A stretch of 64,000 bases of DNA from Microbacterium sp. CGR2 (GCF_003626735.1 NZ_RBHX01000001.1:3472001-3536000), one strand, 5' to 3'. Counted from the first letter of the stretch, positions 38,085-47,535 are shown. Numbers and translations: made by a program. The notes: generated from the sequence alone by a model not told the origin.

Positions 38085-38735
38085 ATGACTGCCCCGAACG
38101 AGGAGACGCCTGCGGCCCTCGGCCTGCGCGATCGCCGCCGCCGCGAGACCTGCCGCGAGCTTGCCGCCGCGGCGACCGACCTTTTCGAGCTACAAGGCGT
38201 GCACGGCACCACGGTCGACGAGATCGCTCACGCCGCCGGCATCTCCTCGCGCACCTTCTTCCGCTACGCGGACACGAAGGAGAACGCGGTCTTCGTCGAC
38301 GATCGGGGCGGGGAGGAACTGGTCGTCCGGGTGCGCCGAGAGGTCGCCGCAGGCAACGATCCCATCGCCACCATCGAACAGGCTCAGCTCGACCTCCTGG
38401 ATGCATTCGATGCACAACCAACCGCCACGCATGCCCACGTGCTCCGGGTGCGCAGGCTGGTCATCTCGGAGCCCTCACTTCTTGCGGTGGCTCTTGCTCG
38501 CGACGAGGAATCCGTCGCCCAACTCACGGCGATCGTGGTGCAGACGAAGAGCACCCCCACCGACGAACTGCGCGCCCGCGTGCTGGTGACTGCCGTCGGA
38601 ACAGCCATGCGCCTGGCGTTCGACGAATGGGCACGCCGATCGGAACGCGGAGAAGAGACGCGCCTCCGAGGACTCTACGAAGTCATCCGCGCAGATCTTT
38701 CGGCCTTCTTCTCGGGCCAGGCACCCACTAACTGA
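38085..38735 (+). CDS. TetR-family regulator of the efflux pump
   Basis: A 216-aa repressor with the helix-turn-helix segments CRELAAAATDLFELQG, TVDEIAHAAGIS and RTFFRYADTKENAVF. The arginine-rich N-terminus and the FFRYADTKE recognition region are typical of actinobacterial TetR proteins of the acyl-CoA/mycofactocin-like group, often paired with MFS pumps. It is transcribed away from the DHA2 gene and probably represses it. The ligand domain is unremarkable. Confidence 0.88.
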   Translation: MTAPNEETPAALGLRDRRRRETCRELAAAATDLFELQGVHGTTVDEIAHAAGISSRTFFRYADTKENAVFVDDRGGEELVVRVRREVAAGNDPIATIEQAQLDLLDAFDAQPTATHAHVLRVRRLVISEPSLLAVALARDEESVAQLTAIVVQTKSTPTDELRARVLVTAVGTAMRLAFDEWARRSERGEETRLRGLYEVIRADLSAFFSGQAPTN

Positions 38736-38909
38736 AGCCAGCCGCCGAAGTTCACCTTGCGCGAGTTTGCGGTGAAGGTCCTGAGAGTCGGATATCTCCT
38801 CCTCGCAGCCTCCAGACACCCCAACCGGCTGCTCGCGGGTGCATGACCCACCGGCTCCTGCGCGATGACATCCTGGAGCTTCATCCCGCGCCGAGTTCAA
38901 CTGACCCGC

Positions 38910-40133
38910 CTAGACCCGTGTACGAGGCGGCGAGAAGTCCTCAATGTCATCCAGTTGCGCGATCACACGGGCGGGTTGAGCGTCTCCTTGGTTCTTCTGC
39001 AAGAAGCCGGTGTGGTCAAACACGAAATCTCTGAGTGGCCGGAGAGCCTTCGGAATGTGGTGGAAGATTTTACCGGTGAAGTACGCCTGCTGCTGCACTT
39101 CTGCCGTGAGCGGGCGCCGCACGTCCTCGAACTTCTGCAATGCCGCCGAGAGAGCGCGCGAATCGCGCGCATCGACGTCGACGAGGTCTCGACCGAGGAA
39201 GTAGCCGTCTTCGATCGACATTCCGGCCCCGTATGCGGCGTACGGGGAGGTGGCGTGCGCCGCATCTCCGATCAGCGTGACGCGCCCCTTCGACCATTGC
39301 TTCATGGGAACGCGGTCGACGATCTCCCAGCGGTGCGTGTGTTCGGGTTCGGTGCGGTGGATGAACGATGGCAGCGGTTCGGCGAAGTGCCCGACCTTGT
39401 CGAGCGCGTAGGAACGCACGTCAGCCACGGTGAAGGGCGCGCCAGGCGTCCACTTCTCGAGTACCCACCACTCGTATCCGTTGCGTCCTTCGTGGCGGAT
39501 GGGGGTGTAGGACCCTTGGGTGGATCGGTCATGAGCGAACACGCCGCGAGTTCCGATCGTCTCGTCAGTCAGGAACCAGCCACCTAACAGATGCAGTCCG
39601 TGGTGACGTTTCGGCGACGCACCCCACAATTGGGTGCGCACGGCCGATTCGATACCGTCCGCGCCGATCAGGAGATCGACGGTGACGGGTGGGAAGTTCT
39701 CGAACTGAACCTCAACCTGGTCTCCGCGATCCTCGAACCCGGCGAAGCGGTGGCCGAGGTGAAGCACCCCGTCTGGGAGGGCAGCGATCATGCGCTTGTA
39801 GAGTCCCCAGCGGATCAACCCGATGAACCCGCCGTTGTACTCGCGTATCACCTCGTCGGGCATGCGGAATTCGGCTCGTACCCGTCCGTCGTACCGGCGG
39901 AGCTGCGTCATGGCCGGCGCCCCGAGGTCTTCGGTGTCGACGCCGAGGGCACGCAGCGCCTTCTGCGGGGTGGGCCAGAGGTTCAGGATGTTGCCCGCAG
40001 CACGCACCTCCGGATATCGCTCATAGAGTCGTACGGTCCATCCGGCTCGGTGTAGACCGAGTGCCGCTGCGAGTCCTGCCGGTCCTGCGCCGATGATGGC
40101 GGCTGTACGCTCGTTCTTCGATTGGTCAACCAT
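38910..40133 (-). CDS. Group A FAD-dependent aromatic monooxygenase
   Basis: A 407-aa flavoprotein hydroxylase of the salicylate/6-hydroxynicotinate monooxygenase type. The dinucleotide motif IIGAGPAGLAAA with ER after the second strand is at the N-terminus, the DG motif reads GADGIESAVRTQL, and the FAD-ribityl motif is GDAAHATSPYAAYGAGMSIED. It should use NAD(P)H and O2 to hydroxylate an aromatic ring. GGAG lies eight bases before the 40133 ATG. It is the last gene of block A, so its catechol product would feed the extradiol dioxygenase two genes upstream. Confidence 0.9.
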   Translation of the reverse strand: MVDQSKNERTAAIIGAGPAGLAAALGLHRAGWTVRLYERYPEVRAAGNILNLWPTPQKALRALGVDTEDLGAPAMTQLRRYDGRVRAEFRMPDEVIREYNGGFIGLIRWGLYKRMIAALPDGVLHLGHRFAGFEDRGDQVEVQFENFPPVTVDLLIGADGIESAVRTQLWGASPKRHHGLHLLGGWFLTDETIGTRGVFAHDRSTQGSYTPIRHEGRNGYEWWVLEKWTPGAPFTVADVRSYALDKVGHFAEPLPSFIHRTEPEHTHRWEIVDRVPMKQWSKGRVTLIGDAAHATSPYAAYGAGMSIEDGYFLGRDLVDVDARDSRALSAALQKFEDVRRPLTAEVQQQAYFTGKIFHHIPKALRPLRDFVFDHTGFLQKNQGDAQPARVIAQLDDIEDFSPPRTRV

Positions 40134-40196
40134 GTCGAACACTCCTTCGTGATCAAGCTGTTGCCGGAGACCGAGAGGCCATCCGGGTGGTTCAGG

Positions 40197-41222
40197 TCAT
40201 GCCACGGGCCGCGATGCCTGCCACGGCGCCGGTACGCCGCTGCGGCCACGCACTACGTTGCGTTGGGCACCGAGTCCGGTGATGCGCGCGTCCATCACGT
40301 CTCCCTCTTGCAGGAACCTCTTCCAATGCGAGCCGTTGCCCGCCGGCGACCCGGTGATGAGCAGATCCCCGGGTTGCAGGATCGCGAGCGATGAGGTGTA
40401 GGCGATCAGGCTGGGAACGTCGAAAAGAAGGTCGCCTGTCGACGCATCCTGTTTGATCTCGCCGTTGAGTCGGAACTCGATCCGCAGGCTGGCCGGGTCG
40501 GGCACGAAGCGCGCAGGCACGAGGTAGGGCCCGGTTGGGAAGAAGGTCGGCTGGTTCTTCGCGCGGAACCAGTCCGTGCCTATCTGCGCGATGTCGCGCC
40601 GGGGCACCAGCGTGCGCGCGGTGATGTCGTTGACGATCGTGTAGCCCGCGATGTGGTCATAAGCGTCCTCCGCCGCAACTCGGTATGCCGTCCGGCCGAT
40701 CACGACGCCGAGTTCGATCTCCCAGTCGATCTCTTCTCCGAAGTCAGGAAGTTGCAGGTCGTCGAAGGCACCGCACACGGCGGATGGGATTCCCGTCCAT
40801 ACATACGGGTCGCCTGAGCGTCGTCGTTCGTCGTTCTCTGCCGCGGCTTCAGCCCAGAGCTCCTCGTTCGTCGCGTCGGAGCGTCCCAGCTTGTGGGCAA
40901 CGCTCATCTGCAGAATGTGCTCACGATAGTTGGCACCCGCAGCGAGTATCGGCCCGACCGGTTGAACAGGAGGTCGAAGAACAAGGGCGGCCACCGAAAC
41001 CCCACTCAGTGCTGCCAGTGCATCCGGACTCTCCGCGACACGTTGCAACTCGTCGAGGTTTGACTCCCAGCGGTCGAACAAGTCGCCGGTGCACTGCACG
41101 TCAGGGAGCACCGCTCGCACATCATAAGCGGTCTCAGCGACAACGAAACCCGGATACGTGCCGACGTCGCCCACGAAAGTTCCTAGAGCGAAGGCCCCGG
41201 CTGGCACCTCGATCCCGGTCAT
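40197..41222 (-). CDS. FAH-family hydrolase/isomerase (aromatic catabolism)
   Basis: A 341-aa protein. Residues 1-110 are family-specific and the catalytic FAH fold follows from AAGANYREHI, with metal ligands in DWEIELG and a VNDITARTL segment. The C-terminal motif ITGSPAGNGS replaces the usual GTPxGxG. In meta-cleavage pathways FAH-fold enzymes act as hydratases, decarboxylases or C-C hydrolases on ring-cleavage products. The start at 41222 lies 2 nt after the dioxygenase stop with GGAGG seven bases upstream. Which of these reactions it performs is not decidable here. Confidence 0.87.
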   Translation of the reverse strand: MTGIEVPAGAFALGTFVGDVGTYPGFVVAETAYDVRAVLPDVQCTGDLFDRWESNLDELQRVAESPDALAALSGVSVAALVLRPPVQPVGPILAAGANYREHILQMSVAHKLGRSDATNEELWAEAAAENDERRRSGDPYVWTGIPSAVCGAFDDLQLPDFGEEIDWEIELGVVIGRTAYRVAAEDAYDHIAGYTIVNDITARTLVPRRDIAQIGTDWFRAKNQPTFFPTGPYLVPARFVPDPASLRIEFRLNGEIKQDASTGDLLFDVPSLIAYTSSLAILQPGDLLITGSPAGNGSHWKRFLQEGDVMDARITGLGAQRNVVRGRSGVPAPWQASRPVA

Positions 41223-41224
41223 GG

Positions 41225-42250
41225 TCAGGCCTCCGGACGGTGAAGCGCCGCTTGGATGATCGCGCCTTCCGTGCCGGCTACGAGTCCCTGCTCGGTGGCA
41301 GTCGGCTTCTCGGCCGGCGGGAACGCCTCGAGCATGCTCGGCGGCAGCGACAGGTTGCGGTAGAAGTCGTCCGCGCCCTGCTCGGGGCTCCAGCGATTGG
41401 GCTCCCAGTCGGGTATGTAGTTGCGATAGCCGCCCGTGTTGACCTCGATGCGCAGGCCGCTCGGCTCTCGGAAGTAGAGGTACACCTGCTCGCCGATGCC
41501 GTGAATGCCCGGGCCGTACTCGATAGGCGTACCGTTCTCGATCAGCAGGTCGGCGGCGCGCACCAGTTCGTCGCGTGTTTCGAGCCACCAGGCGTAGTGG
41601 TGGATGCGGCCAGGCGTGTCGGAGCTGTCCAGGAGGACGCCCAGGTCGTGCGATTTCTCGTTCGTGGTGAGGACGCCGAAGAATGTCACTTCGGCGCCTT
41701 CCACGTTGAAGCCCGCGAACGCCATCCGACGGAAACCGAGAGTGTCGCTGTACCAGTTCGCGAAGCCCTGTACGTCCGACGCAGCGATCGTCACGTGGTC
41801 GAGGTGACGCGGGGATAGGCCGTGACCGCTCCGCCGCTCCGGACGGTCGGGGTATTGAGAGTCGTACGGCACCGGTGCTTTGTATTTCTCCACGTCCCAG
41901 AACAGCTGCATCGTGTGTCCGTACGGACCGGTAAAGACGTAGGACTGGCCGATGTGCGCTCCCGGCTCCACCCATCGCCCGGCGTAGCCGGCCGCCTCGA
42001 TGCGCTCAGCGGCCTCGCGTAGCGCCGCGTCGCTGGTGGTGCGCCATGCCATCGACACCATGCCCGGCTCATCACCGCGTGACAGTACCAAGCTGTAGGT
42101 GTAGTAGTCCCCCCAGGCACGGAGGTAGACCTTGTCGTCCGTGCGATCTACGATCCGCAGACCGATCTGCTTCTCGTAGTACCGGGCGGTTTCCTCGAGA
42201 TCGAGCGCGTGGATCTCGATGTGCGTGAGCTGTGACAGCAGATTGACCAT
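41225..42250 (-). CDS. Type I extradiol (VOC) ring-cleavage dioxygenase
   Basis: About 341 aa with two vicinal-oxygen-chelate modules. The catalytic C-terminal module retains the Fe(II) triad: a His in RHLDHV (about 152), the second His of RIHHYAWW (about 218) and Glu in LRIEVNTG (about 269). It should cleave a catechol next to its hydroxyls, yielding the substrate for the FAH enzyme that follows. Two adjacent ATGs (42253 and 42250) follow AGGA; the second has better spacing. A LysR gene lies directly upstream on the same strand. Confidence 0.89.
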   Translation of the reverse strand: MVNLLSQLTHIEIHALDLEETARYYEKQIGLRIVDRTDDKVYLRAWGDYYTYSLVLSRGDEPGMVSMAWRTTSDAALREAAERIEAAGYAGRWVEPGAHIGQSYVFTGPYGHTMQLFWDVEKYKAPVPYDSQYPDRPERRSGHGLSPRHLDHVTIAASDVQGFANWYSDTLGFRRMAFAGFNVEGAEVTFFGVLTTNEKSHDLGVLLDSSDTPGRIHHYAWWLETRDELVRAADLLIENGTPIEYGPGIHGIGEQVYLYFREPSGLRIEVNTGGYRNYIPDWEPNRWSPEQGADDFYRNLSLPPSMLEAFPPAEKPTATEQGLVAGTEGAIIQAALHRPEA

Positions 42251-42270
42251 CATTGGTCCTTCCGTTCGAG

Positions 42271-42288
42271 AGGGACCTCCGCGTCCCT
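42271..42288. promoter_or_regulatory. Inverted repeat between lysR and dioxygenase genes
   Basis: A perfect 6-bp dyad AGGGAC/GTCCCT with a 6-nt centre lies about 20 nt before the dioxygenase start, in the 80-nt gap after lysR. It may be a regulator site or a small processing hairpin. Confidence 0.35.
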
Positions 42289-42331
42289 ACCGCCCACGAT
42301 CGCTCAATCGGTGGTATTTGAGAAGCCGAAT

Positions 42332-43264
42332 CTAGCTATAGCTTTCATCGGGATTCCCAATGATCGAATCGGCAACGCGGCGCAGAACGTCGCGGAGCCA
42401 GATGTGCGCGGTGTCATGCGTCCGCTCTGGGTGCCACCAGAACGCGTCCCGCACAGGATCCAGAGCAAAAGGATTCGCGACGACCCGCACTTCCCCGAAC
42501 CCTGCCGCCGCGCGTCGCGCGAGGGTCTCTGGCAACAGCGCGACGCGATCGGTGCCACGCACCAGCGAGGGCACGGTCTGGAAGTATGGCGTGACCGCGG
42601 CGACGCTGACGTCCATCCCCTTGATCTGCAGCTGTCGCCTCGCCGGGGTCATCCCATTCTTCGACGCGAGCGTGTGCACCCACGGCCGGGCCAGCAGCTC
42701 CTCGACGGAGGGGGCGTCGCCGAGCGACGAGTCCGCGTCGATCACGCACACCCATTCATCGCTCATGAGGTCGATGTGCGGTTGATCCGACAGATATCCA
42801 TGCGGAAGGATGAGTCCGTCGATCATCCGCAACGACTCAGGCGCGGCATTCACCAGCGACGAGTCTGCGGTGGTGAACTCGATCTGCACGTGCGGAGCTT
42901 CGACGCGAAGAATGCGCGTGAGTGGAGGCCCGATCCGTGAGACTGCGTGATCGACCGCGGCAATGACGAACGATCGCGAACTCGACGTCGCCTCAAATTC
43001 GGCCTGAACCTGGAAGATGCGCTCGGCTTCTCCCAGCGCCGCCGGCAGCATCGCGAGAAGTCGGATCGCGAGGGGCGTCAGTTCGTGCGAGGCCCCCCTC
43101 CGAACGAGCAGCGCATCGTCGAAGTGCGCGCGCAAGCGCGCGAGGGTGGTGGACATGGTGGGCTGGGACACACGCATGCGCTCGGCCGCCTTCGTCACAC
43201 TGCGCTCTTCGAGCAGTGCCTGCAGCGGCGGAAGCAGGTTGTAGTCGAGCGAGCGTCCGAGCAT
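42332..43264 (-). CDS. LysR-family transcriptional regulator
   Basis: A 310-aa regulator of the NodD/NahR-like branch. The N-terminal winged helix (LLPPLQALLEERSVTKAAERMRVSQPTMSTTLARL) is intact, and the effector-binding domain begins near residue 95 and ends normally. Such proteins activate aromatic-degradation genes when an intermediate binds. Unusually it is transcribed in the same direction as its probable targets, inside the operon, 78 nt before the dioxygenase gene and 5 nt after a TetR gene. It may control an internal promoter before the dioxygenase. Confidence 0.92.
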   Translation of the reverse strand: MLGRSLDYNLLPPLQALLEERSVTKAAERMRVSQPTMSTTLARLRAHFDDALLVRRGASHELTPLAIRLLAMLPAALGEAERIFQVQAEFEATSSSRSFVIAAVDHAVSRIGPPLTRILRVEAPHVQIEFTTADSSLVNAAPESLRMIDGLILPHGYLSDQPHIDLMSDEWVCVIDADSSLGDAPSVEELLARPWVHTLASKNGMTPARRQLQIKGMDVSVAAVTPYFQTVPSLVRGTDRVALLPETLARRAAAGFGEVRVVANPFALDPVRDAFWWHPERTHDTAHIWLRDVLRRVADSIIGNPDESYS

Positions 43265-43269
43265 CGGCG

Positions 43270-43848
43270 TCAGCGAGAAGCAATACCCTCGAGGGCGAGG
43301 TCGAACGCCATCGATATGGCATCCCGGTCGAAGCCACCTTCCTGGAGCAGCAACCGGAAGTAGATCGGCGCATAGAACCGCTCGGCCAGTTCATCCACCG
43401 GTCGGTCACCTCGGATCGACCCCTCGGCGATCGCCCGGTCGAAAAGCCGGTTCACGACATCTCTCCGAGGGCCCCAGAAGTGCTTCTTGAACTCGTCCAG
43501 CGTCGCCTGGTCATATTGACACTCAGCGAGCAGCTGGGCCATCAGACGCCCCTCATGCCCCGCGTACACCGAAGCGAGGGACAGCACATGCTCCCTCAAC
43601 GCGTCGACGGCCGGGAGGGCTTCGTGCACCCGCGTGGCGAGGATGTGATTCTCGAGGAAAGTGTCGATCACCACCGCGGCCTTGTTCGGCCACCACCGGT
43701 AGATCGTCGTCTTGCTCACTCCGGATTCCCGAGCGATGCGCTCGATGGAGAGATCCCTGATCGAGACCGCATCCGGTTCGCGCTCATCCAGCAACCGCAT
43801 CGTGGCCTGCAGGATCGCCTGCCGGCTTTGCTCGCTCCGCACTGCCAT
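43270..43848 (-). CDS. TetR-family transcriptional regulator
   Basis: A 192-aa protein with the helix-turn-helix segments RQAILQATMRLL, IERIARESGVSKTTIYRWWPNKA. The IYRWWPNKAAVV signature and the C-terminal domain of the TetR_C_11-like type are common in actinobacterial regulators of catabolic genes. It lies between acetoacetyl-CoA synthetase and lysR, 5 nt from the latter, so two regulators are co-transcribed within block A. Autorepression or control of the operon promoter at 47.5 kb is likely. Confidence 0.9.
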   Translation of the reverse strand: MAVRSEQSRQAILQATMRLLDEREPDAVSIRDLSIERIARESGVSKTTIYRWWPNKAAVVIDTFLENHILATRVHEALPAVDALREHVLSLASVYAGHEGRLMAQLLAECQYDQATLDEFKKHFWGPRRDVVNRLFDRAIAEGSIRGDRPVDELAERFYAPIYFRLLLQEGGFDRDAISMAFDLALEGIASR

Positions 43849-43910
43849 GAATACGCCTCCATCACGCGTCGATCACCCGATACTCTACGTCCCCCGCGTC
43901 CTCATCAGCT

Positions 43911-45893
43911 TCACCGTCGTGGGACCCCGACGTCGCGGGCGTCCGCGAACTCCGCATACTCCGCCATGAGTTCGGGGTCGTCGACGGACCCCAGGTCAAC
44001 CACGTCTGAAAGCCGGGCTCCCTGGAACAGCCGCTTGATCGGCACCTCGAGCTTCTTGCCCGTACGCGTGTGGGGAATCCCGCGCATCACGACGATCTCA
44101 TCGGGGAGGTATCGGGCAGACAGATGTGCACGGATCGCCGTGATGATCGCCGTCTTCGCCTCTGACTCGTCCACGCCGTCGGCGATCCGCACGAACAAGG
44201 GCATGAAGTACTGATCGTCACCGATCTCGGCACCGATGACCATGGCCTCGCCGACCTCGGGCAGAGCCTCGACCACGGCGTAGATGTCCGCCGGACCTAA
44301 ACGGATGCCGTTGCGGTTGAGTGTGGAGTCGGAGCGGCCGAGGATACGAATGCCACGATCCGAGATTTCGATGAAGTCACCATGCCGCCACACGCCCGGA
44401 TAGGTGTCGAAGTAGCTCGCACGGTAGCGGTCTCTGTGGTCGTCGCCCCAGAAATACAACGGCATCGACGGGATCGGCTGCGTGACGACCAGCTCGCCTT
44501 TTCCCGCGGTGACGTGACCGCTCTCGTCCCATGATTCGATGCATACGCCCAGCGCAGGCGCCTGGATATACCCGACCCGTACCGGCTCAGTCGATGCACC
44601 ACCGACGAAGCATCCGGCGATGTCGGTTCCGCCGCTCATGGAGACGAGCCAGACGTCTCCCACGTGGCCGTAGATCCAACGGAAGCCATCCGCCGACAGG
44701 GGCGAGCCGGTCACCTGCACTTCCCGCAAGGACGAGAGGTCGTGGTCGCGGGCGGGGTCGAGTGCCGCCTTCACGCACGCATGCACGAATCCCGCACCGA
44801 CGCCGAGCACGGTGGCTCTCGTCTGCGCAGCCAGTTCCCACACCCGATCGACCGTCGGATAGGCCGGATTGCCGTCGAGCAGCACCGCCACAGCGCCCAG
44901 ACCGATGACGCTCACGAGCGAGTTCCACACCACCCAGCTCGTGGATGCCACCGCGAGGAAACGATCGCCCGGTCGCACGTCGCCACCGAACATCAGCATC
45001 TGCAGTTGTTCCAGCAGCGCTCCCCCGTGACCATGCACGATGCCTTTCGGGATGCCGGTGGTTCCCGAAGAGAACAGTACCCAGAGCGGATGGCTGAACT
45101 CGACATCGACGAACTCAGGATGCTGAGGCGTGGACACGATGTCGTCCCAGTTCCGCGCGATCAACGCTGTCGCCGGTGGCGGAACGTCGGCATGCCCGGT
45201 CACCCACAGCACCTGCTCGAGAGTGGGCAACTGCTCGATCACCTGCGCCAACTCCCTGCGCCGGTCGCGGTCAGCACCGGCGAGACGGTATCCGGGGCTC
45301 GCGATCAGCGCCTTCGGTTCGAGCTGCCGAAACCGCGACACGATCGCGCCCGGGCCGAACTCGGGTGAGCACACCGACCATACTGCGCCGATCGACGCCG
45401 TCGCCAGCAGCCCGACGACCGCCGCCGGGACATTGGGAAGAACGGCCACGACACGGTCACCTTGCCCGATTCCCAGCGCGCGCAGATGCGTGGCGAGAGC
45501 ACCGACCCGGCCACGCAGATCGGCGAACGAGACCTCCTCGGTCGCACCGTCCTCCGCGACCGCGAGCAGCGCTGTGCCATCGCGGCCGTCGAGCAGGTGC
45601 TGCGCGAAGTTCAGCGTCCGCCCGGGGAACCAGCGCACCCCGGGCATGGTCCCTCCGATGCGGACGGCGCCGGGCTCACCGCCCAGATCGACGCCGGCGA
45701 AGTCGACGACGCTCGACCAGAACGCGTCCGCGTCGTCGACGCTCCACCTCCACAGGGCGGCGTAGTCCTCGCCGACGTCAGCGCCCCTGGCTCGCGCGAA
45801 CTCGGCGAACCGCCGCTCTTGCGTCTCCCCCGCCGCGGAGGCGTCGGGACGCCAGATGATCTCGCCGTGGGACGCAGCGGGGTCGACGATCAT
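43911..45893 (-). CDS. Acetoacetyl-CoA synthetase
   Basis: A 660-aa acyl-adenylate-forming enzyme. The AMP-binding P-loop VLFSSGTTGIPKGIVHG, the GRSDSTLNRNGIRLGPADIY hinge region and the C-terminal catalytic lysine segment RTGKKLEVPIKRL match acetoacetate:CoA ligases in length and wording. It converts acetoacetate to acetoacetyl-CoA, which the thiolase at 50.3 kb could split to acetyl-CoA. Its presence suggests that a catabolic step in this island yields acetoacetate. It overlaps the cupin gene by ATGA. Confidence 0.92.
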   Translation of the reverse strand: MIVDPAASHGEIIWRPDASAAGETQERRFAEFARARGADVGEDYAALWRWSVDDADAFWSSVVDFAGVDLGGEPGAVRIGGTMPGVRWFPGRTLNFAQHLLDGRDGTALLAVAEDGATEEVSFADLRGRVGALATHLRALGIGQGDRVVAVLPNVPAAVVGLLATASIGAVWSVCSPEFGPGAIVSRFRQLEPKALIASPGYRLAGADRDRRRELAQVIEQLPTLEQVLWVTGHADVPPPATALIARNWDDIVSTPQHPEFVDVEFSHPLWVLFSSGTTGIPKGIVHGHGGALLEQLQMLMFGGDVRPGDRFLAVASTSWVVWNSLVSVIGLGAVAVLLDGNPAYPTVDRVWELAAQTRATVLGVGAGFVHACVKAALDPARDHDLSSLREVQVTGSPLSADGFRWIYGHVGDVWLVSMSGGTDIAGCFVGGASTEPVRVGYIQAPALGVCIESWDESGHVTAGKGELVVTQPIPSMPLYFWGDDHRDRYRASYFDTYPGVWRHGDFIEISDRGIRILGRSDSTLNRNGIRLGPADIYAVVEALPEVGEAMVIGAEIGDDQYFMPLFVRIADGVDESEAKTAIITAIRAHLSARYLPDEIVVMRGIPHTRTGKKLEVPIKRLFQGARLSDVVDLGSVDDPELMAEYAEFADARDVGVPRR

Positions 45894-46504
45894 GCCGACT
45901 CGCGGGTGTTCACGGCCGACCGCAGAGAAGCGATGGTCGACGGATCGATCGGATCGGTCCCGACGAGCACGAACAGCATGCGTGCGGGCTTGTCGGTGCG
46001 GTTCGACCAGGCATGCGCGGTCGCACGCTGGACAGCGACGTCTCCGGCCCGGAGGACAGCCTCGCCATCGTCGACGAGAAGCGTGATCTCGCCCTCGAGC
46101 ACCACGGCGTAGTCGATCGACTCGGTGCGGTGGAACCAGAAGTGCTTCGCTGCGCCGTGTTCGTTGGCGGCCTGCTGCTCCTTCTGGCCGCGGATCTCCT
46201 CGAACACCGCTTCGCCTGGATTATTCGGATACACCGCGTCGGGGGGAAAGTCGGCGATGCGAACGATCGTCTCACCGACGAGCGGGAAATCGAAGTGGCG
46301 ACCGGCCGGCGCACTGTCCTCGTCGCTGGCATGGTCGACGGCTCCCGCAGGCGTGAACCACGCGACGCTCGCCCCGAACCCCGGGATGACCTCCGAAACG
46401 AAGGTGTTCGGCGCGTCCGCGTCGTCGAACAGGATGATCGCGCGCCCGCTGTCGTCGTGCCCCGTGACGACGCGGCGTACGGGCGGCCGCTTGGATGTCG
46501 TCAC
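45890..46504 (-). CDS. Cupin-domain protein
   Basis: A 204-aa single-cupin protein. The barrel motif 1 region reads FWFHRTESIDYAVVLEGEI and motif 2 ends in ATAHAWSN, so the metal site is only partly conserved: the classical HxH pair is H-R-T here. Proteins of this kind accompany FAH and oxygenase genes in aromatic and polyketide pathways, sometimes as small isomerases or binding proteins. The GTG start overlaps the FAH stop and the end overlaps the synthetase start, each by 4 nt. It is far shorter than gentisate dioxygenase. Confidence 0.82.
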   Translation of the reverse strand: MTTSKRPPVRRVVTGHDDSGRAIILFDDADAPNTFVSEVIPGFGASVAWFTPAGAVDHASDEDSAPAGRHFDFPLVGETIVRIADFPPDAVYPNNPGEAVFEEIRGQKEQQAANEHGAAKHFWFHRTESIDYAVVLEGEITLLVDDGEAVLRAGDVAVQRATAHAWSNRTDKPARMLFVLVGTDPIDPSTIASLRSAVNTRESA

Positions 46505-47511
46505 TGCGCATCCTCGAACGGGAACGGCTGCGGAGTCGGCCACCACGCAGGCTGCTCCTTCTCCGCGGCGATGCGGTTTCGCAGCGTCCCCACTCGCTCC
46601 AGATCCAGCTCGAGTACATCACCCGGCTGCAGGAATCTCCCCAGCTCCACTCCGGCACCGAACGCCATCGTGCCGGAACCGATCAGATCACCGGGTTGGA
46701 TGCCGTTGAGTTGCGAGGCATAAGCGATCGTCTCCTCCGGCGTCCAGATGAAGTCCTCGACCTTCGTGTCCGACCAGACCTCACCGTTCACCCGCACCTG
46801 GCCCTTGAGGCCGATGACCGAGGGGATCTCGTCGATCGTCGTGATCCACGGTCCGATGCCGTACGCGAAATCCTTCGAGTGCTGGGCACCCATCCCGATC
46901 GGCGACTCCAGCTTCTGAACGTCACGCAGGCTCCAGTCGTTGAAGATGGTGATTCCGAACACATGGCTCCAGGCGTTCTCCGGGGTCAGATTGCGCGCGG
47001 GCTTGCCGACGACGTAGCCGATCTCCAGTTCGTAGTCGAGCTGCTCGGTGAAACTGGGGTACGGGATCACCTCGTCATGGCCGTAGATCGTCGACGTCGT
47101 CCCCTTGAAGTAGCCCGGCCGTTCATAGACGGCACGGGTCGGGGTCGTCTTCATGACGTTGCCGAAGAAGTTCTTGATATGGCCGTTAAACGTCAGGGAA
47201 TCGCGGATCACCGGCGGCTTGATCGCTGCGCGCCAACTGACCTCCTCGATGGGCAGTGAAGCGTCATCGGCCGCGCCGAGCGCACGTGTCGCGGCGTCGA
47301 GGAAGAAGTCGCCGCTGGAGATTCCCTGCGTGAGATCGCGGAACGTGGCGTGCGCCAAATGGCGTGCGCCGTCGACCGAGGCACCGCCGCGCTGCAGTTC
47401 GAGGGCGTATGCCTTCTTGAGGTCGACCACGCGGCCCTTGTCCGGCTCGGCGGCCACGACCCGGATCTCCCGTCCATCCGGTCCTTCGACGGTGATGCGT
47501 CCCAGTTTCAT
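46501..47511 (-). CDS. FAH-family hydrolase
   Basis: A 336-aa fumarylacetoacetate-hydrolase-fold protein whose catalytic part contains DSLTFNGHIKNFF, the metal-ligand region QLDYELEIGYVVG, the FNDWSLRDVQ segment and the C-terminal GSGTMAFGAGVELGR. It resembles the group of about 330 aa that includes fumarylacetoacetase-like and acylpyruvate hydrolases. Hydrolysis of a beta-diketo ring-cleavage product to acetoacetate would explain the acetoacetyl-CoA synthetase two genes downstream. AGGGAGG sits eight bases before its ATG. It is the first gene of block A. Confidence 0.87.
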   Translation of the reverse strand: MKLGRITVEGPDGREIRVVAAEPDKGRVVDLKKAYALELQRGGASVDGARHLAHATFRDLTQGISSGDFFLDAATRALGAADDASLPIEEVSWRAAIKPPVIRDSLTFNGHIKNFFGNVMKTTPTRAVYERPGYFKGTTSTIYGHDEVIPYPSFTEQLDYELEIGYVVGKPARNLTPENAWSHVFGITIFNDWSLRDVQKLESPIGMGAQHSKDFAYGIGPWITTIDEIPSVIGLKGQVRVNGEVWSDTKVEDFIWTPEETIAYASQLNGIQPGDLIGSGTMAFGAGVELGRFLQPGDVLELDLERVGTLRNRIAAEKEQPAWWPTPQPFPFEDAQ

Positions 47512-47535
47512 CGAAATGCCTCCCTTGGCTTCTTG

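Noticed and set aside
40197..41975. A 592-codon frame suggesting a fused N-terminal domain on the FAH protein
   Set aside because: The extra part overlaps the dioxygenase gene on the same strand, is Arg-rich and shows no domain, while GGAGG precedes the 41222 ATG with proper spacing.
42334..42343. The palindrome AGCTATAGCT as a LysR binding site
   Set aside because: It encodes the last residues of the LysR protein itself and is too short to separate from chance.
45890..46504. The cupin protein as a gentisate or homogentisate ring-cleaving dioxygenase
   Set aside because: It is a single cupin of about 204 aa with an incomplete metal motif, while those dioxygenases are longer and keep the full His/His/Glu site.
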